Shown piece by piece: positions 61,661-64,000 of a stretch of 64,000 nucleotides of DNA. Where the stretch lies: contig JACTAT010000013.1 of NCBI GenBank assembly GCA_014526335.1, forward strand, positions 6,204,182 through 6,268,181, in the 5' to 3' direction. Every line of letters starts with the position of its first letter. Position 1 is the first letter of the stretch. This stretch comes from Chrysaora quinquecirrha. Its lineage: Eukaryota; Cnidaria; Scyphozoa; Semaeostomeae; Pelagiidae. The translations under genes were made by a program, and so were the position numbers. The notes under the pieces were generated by a model. It was given only the letters and a program-made list of their open reading frames with translations. It did no database searches and was not told the DNA's origin.

Positions 61661-62421
61661 TCTGAAAATAGGACTTTGGGTATAAGAGACGAAGAAAATA
61701 CACGTGAGAAATGACGATATTATATGGTTTGTTATATAGTTCTATATTTATTGTTGGTAATCTATATGTATAGGTTGCCTATTTTAAGTCGTAGATAATA
61801 GGCTTTGTTTTAGTACTGCACCAAGGAAAACTGCATTCGATATCGATAGTAGAAATTTGTAGTTCTTTGATATGTATAAAGTGGTTAAGCTATGAATGTG
61901 GATATTTTAACCATTGCTACAGGCATTAAATAGTTATGGCAGTGTTGGCTAGTAAACCTGTTAGTTTTTTCAGTTTCATCTTAGATAAGAGAGTTTCATT
62001 AGTCAGTAGCTGGATGTCACTTTTAAATGAACTGATGAACTAAAAACTGATTGAGAACATGTTAACATAAAATAGAGAAACAGAGAGGCAAGAACAGTTA
62101 ACTACAATCACAATTTACTGGTTTGTATCTTTATTTCTACTGGAGAGAGCTTCTACAAACTTATTTTCGGTACCAATACACTTTATCTCTATAGGATTGG
62201 TGTAATCGTAAACAGCTTTCAAGCTTTCTTGACAAGATTTAGATTTACAGATTTAATTCTGCTCAAAATCGTGTTTTATCTACATCAATCTGTTTTTCCT
62301 TGTAGCTAAGAAAATTTTGCTTCGCTGTCAGCCTTGAGTTTTGAGATAGATACCCATATTTTTTCCTTTTCACGCTTTAACTTTCACTCCCCTGGTTAAG
62401 TTGCTTGTTGGTTCCCTTCAA
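61661..62421. other. RBM41 3' flank
   Basis: AT-rich, no second gene seen. It probably holds the RBM41 3' untranslated region. I found no clean AATAAA close to the stop. Confidence 0.4.
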
Positions 62422-62463
62422 GCATCACCATCATCATGGGATATCACATGATGATGGTGATGC
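62422..62463. other. Perfect 17-bp hairpin with 8-nt loop
   Basis: The arms GCATCACCATCATCATG and CATGATGATGGTGATGC are exact complements around GGATATCA. It lies about 0.76 kb past the RBM41 stop codon, so it could be in its 3' untranslated region or mark a mobile-element fold. No further evidence. Confidence 0.6.
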
Positions 62464-62695
62464 ATGATGATACAACTTCTCATTGTTATGTAAATTTTCA
62501 AGAATGTCGCATGTGTGGTGTTCTTTCATATGAACATAAACTCACTTTGTGAAAGAGACTTTGCTATGAAACTTAGTAGCTGGGGATCAGTTTCGTTGAG
62601 CAGGTCCTGTCCACGGCCTTCCAAAATAACTTGTAGTATAGTATGCTGTATTTTTATATAATATTTATATGGATGATATATGTGTAAAAGATATG

Positions 62696-62949
62696 TACAC
62701 TTTTTTTTAATAAGCAACCGTTCAATAAGCAACCAGGGCTGAGATTGTGCTAAAATTTCTGGTGAAATAGCTTTCTTTATACTGTACATCCTTGCAAACT
62801 TGTCAGTTACGTTGAGAAGCCAGAAAAGAGCCAAAATAAGAGGTTTTAGGGGGTACCAGGCATTCTGTGGCGGCTGAAACCCTAGATATGTTAAGCAACT
62901 CTTGAGGGCTGGACGAAAGTCAAGTTGCTTATTGAAAAAAAAAAGTGTA
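62696..62949. mobile_element. ~254-bp MITE, TA-flanked, oligo-T ends
   Basis: The left end TACACTTTTTTTTAATAAGC and the right end GCTTATTG, oligo-A, GTGTA are inverted repeats with TA at both borders. The style resembles the element at 60895-61273 but the sequence differs. The open frame on its minus strand is a by-product. Confidence 0.75.
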
Positions 62950-63956
62950 TGCATAAATATAATATGTACAACAGATAAGAAAGGAAACTAAACCAGCAAA
63001 CTATTTTCGAAGCTTTCAATTCAATCCACTTTAGGAGATCGGAAACCGAGAGTGCTTGGATCAGAAAACAATACCGATCTTTGCCTCGTGGTTTGCAGAG
63101 GAAAACAATGTGCTGGTAACTTCACTTCCGCATTGCATTTCGAAAACAAGTTTCACAAGTCGTGGAAGAAAGAAGGTGCGGGAAACTACCGACAATGTTA
63201 CTTCTTGCAGCAAAATTTTGAACAGAGATATGTGATCGTTCCTCAAATAAGATGCTACAAAGTCATAGAATATTGAAGGTTCCTGAATGTTGTATGTGAA
63301 GTTATCTTGGCTGATTTTGCTGTTTCTCAATTTGAAACATTGCAGGACAGGTAGGGAAAATTAGATTACGTTTGGGAAAGGCCTTAGTGTATACCAAATA
63401 TAATCAGGTTTGAACCTTTTGAAAATGTGTTTGAGTTGGTTTTATCAGAATTCTAATCTGGCAAGATAAAAATTTATAGATAAAACAGGGTGGTATTTTT
63501 GTCTAAAACCTGCTGGTTTTGAATGCACGTTTTAACGTTTTTTCAGTTGCGTTGATCAGTTTTATTTTTATACTTGCAGGTTGAGGAAATTCTGAATAAA
63601 ATTTTCCTGTTTGTTCTGGTACCAAAAGTCAAATATTTGTGTTTAATAAACAAAATTAGTACACGTTAAATTAAACCATTCACTTTCTTTTGGCCTAATT
63701 TTTGTAATTTTTGGCAACTTTTCAATTTTGTCGATGAAAATGAAAATCATGACAATTTAGAAAGCAAAACCTGACACTTTCGTTTATTGACTCCCCTTGT
63801 GAGAAAGTTATCATTATCACATAAATTAAAACTAAAGGTTCTTCAAGTTTTTTTGACCTCATAAAGAGTGAAACCTGACTTTCCTCATTCCTCAGTATTT
63901 TGTTGTCATCATTATCTCGAAGCCATCAGTCTGGCAGTCAAGCAATTATCGAATCC
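62950..63956. other. Region without a recognised gene before the right-edge frame
   Basis: Short open frames overlap on both strands at 63050-63330, with some coding-like composition, but no splice pattern or known motif. The rest is AT-rich. Confidence 0.4.
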
Positions 63957-64000
63957 ATGGACACGGAAGTGAACGATTTATCTGATTTCTTCTATACTTC
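63957..64000 (+). CDS. Possible first coding exon of another gene, cut by the window edge
   Basis: ATG at 63957 in good context (ATCCATGG), followed by an open frame MDTEVNDLSDFFYT to the edge. The composition looks coding, but only 14 residues are visible, so it may be chance. Confidence 0.3.
   Translation, partial: MDTEVNDLSDFFYT

Noticed and set aside
62526..62954. Minus-strand 142-residue frame after RBM41
   Set aside because: It covers the TA-flanked MITE from end to end, so it reflects the element and not a gene.

Overview
The window is eukaryotic nuclear DNA from an animal. Genes are split into exons with GT/AG introns and consistent codon phases. The spacers are AT-rich and full of small inverted-repeat transposon relics, SINE-like repeats and satellites. 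One gene, an RBM41-type RNA-binding protein, is of metazoan type. An invertebrate, possibly an anthozoan cnidarian, fits the base composition and repeat style, but this is only a guess.

Layout. (1) 1-5154, plus strand: the 3' part of a diverged copy (A) of a secreted-protein gene. (2) 5.2-11.9 kb: a spacer with a 3.4 kb minisatellite (6724-10127) of 9-bp units, interrupted by ten AT-rich spacers and bracketed by 320-bp direct repeats. (3) 11.9-52.9 kb, minus strand: four head-to-tail copies (B, C, D, E) of the same seven-exon gene, on a period of about 11.16 kb in the conserved part. Copy D reads through all seven exons as 1004 residues and copy E as 1028. B carries two adjacent stop codons and two frameshifts, and C carries four 1-nt deletions. 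(4) 52.9-55.3 kb: an old, diverged version of the array spacer, then a tetranucleotide satellite. (5) 55.4-61.7 kb, plus strand: an RBM41 orthologue whose exons match the human protein in order, but the exon for the first half of the RRM is not found. (6) 61.7-64 kb: repeats, then a possible first coding exon running off the right edge.

The seven-exon protein has a signal peptide, many cysteines, a long mostly helical middle and a small Cys-rich tail. I do not recognise the family, so its job is unknown; it is most likely an extracellular, lineage-restricted protein. The array shows unequal exchange: C and D are nearly identical, and E is a mosaic whose 5' half is old and whose 3' half matches C/D. 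An inverted scrap of exon 3 sits upstream of B, C and D. Many inactivating differences lie in homopolymers, so part of the apparent pseudogenisation may be consensus error.
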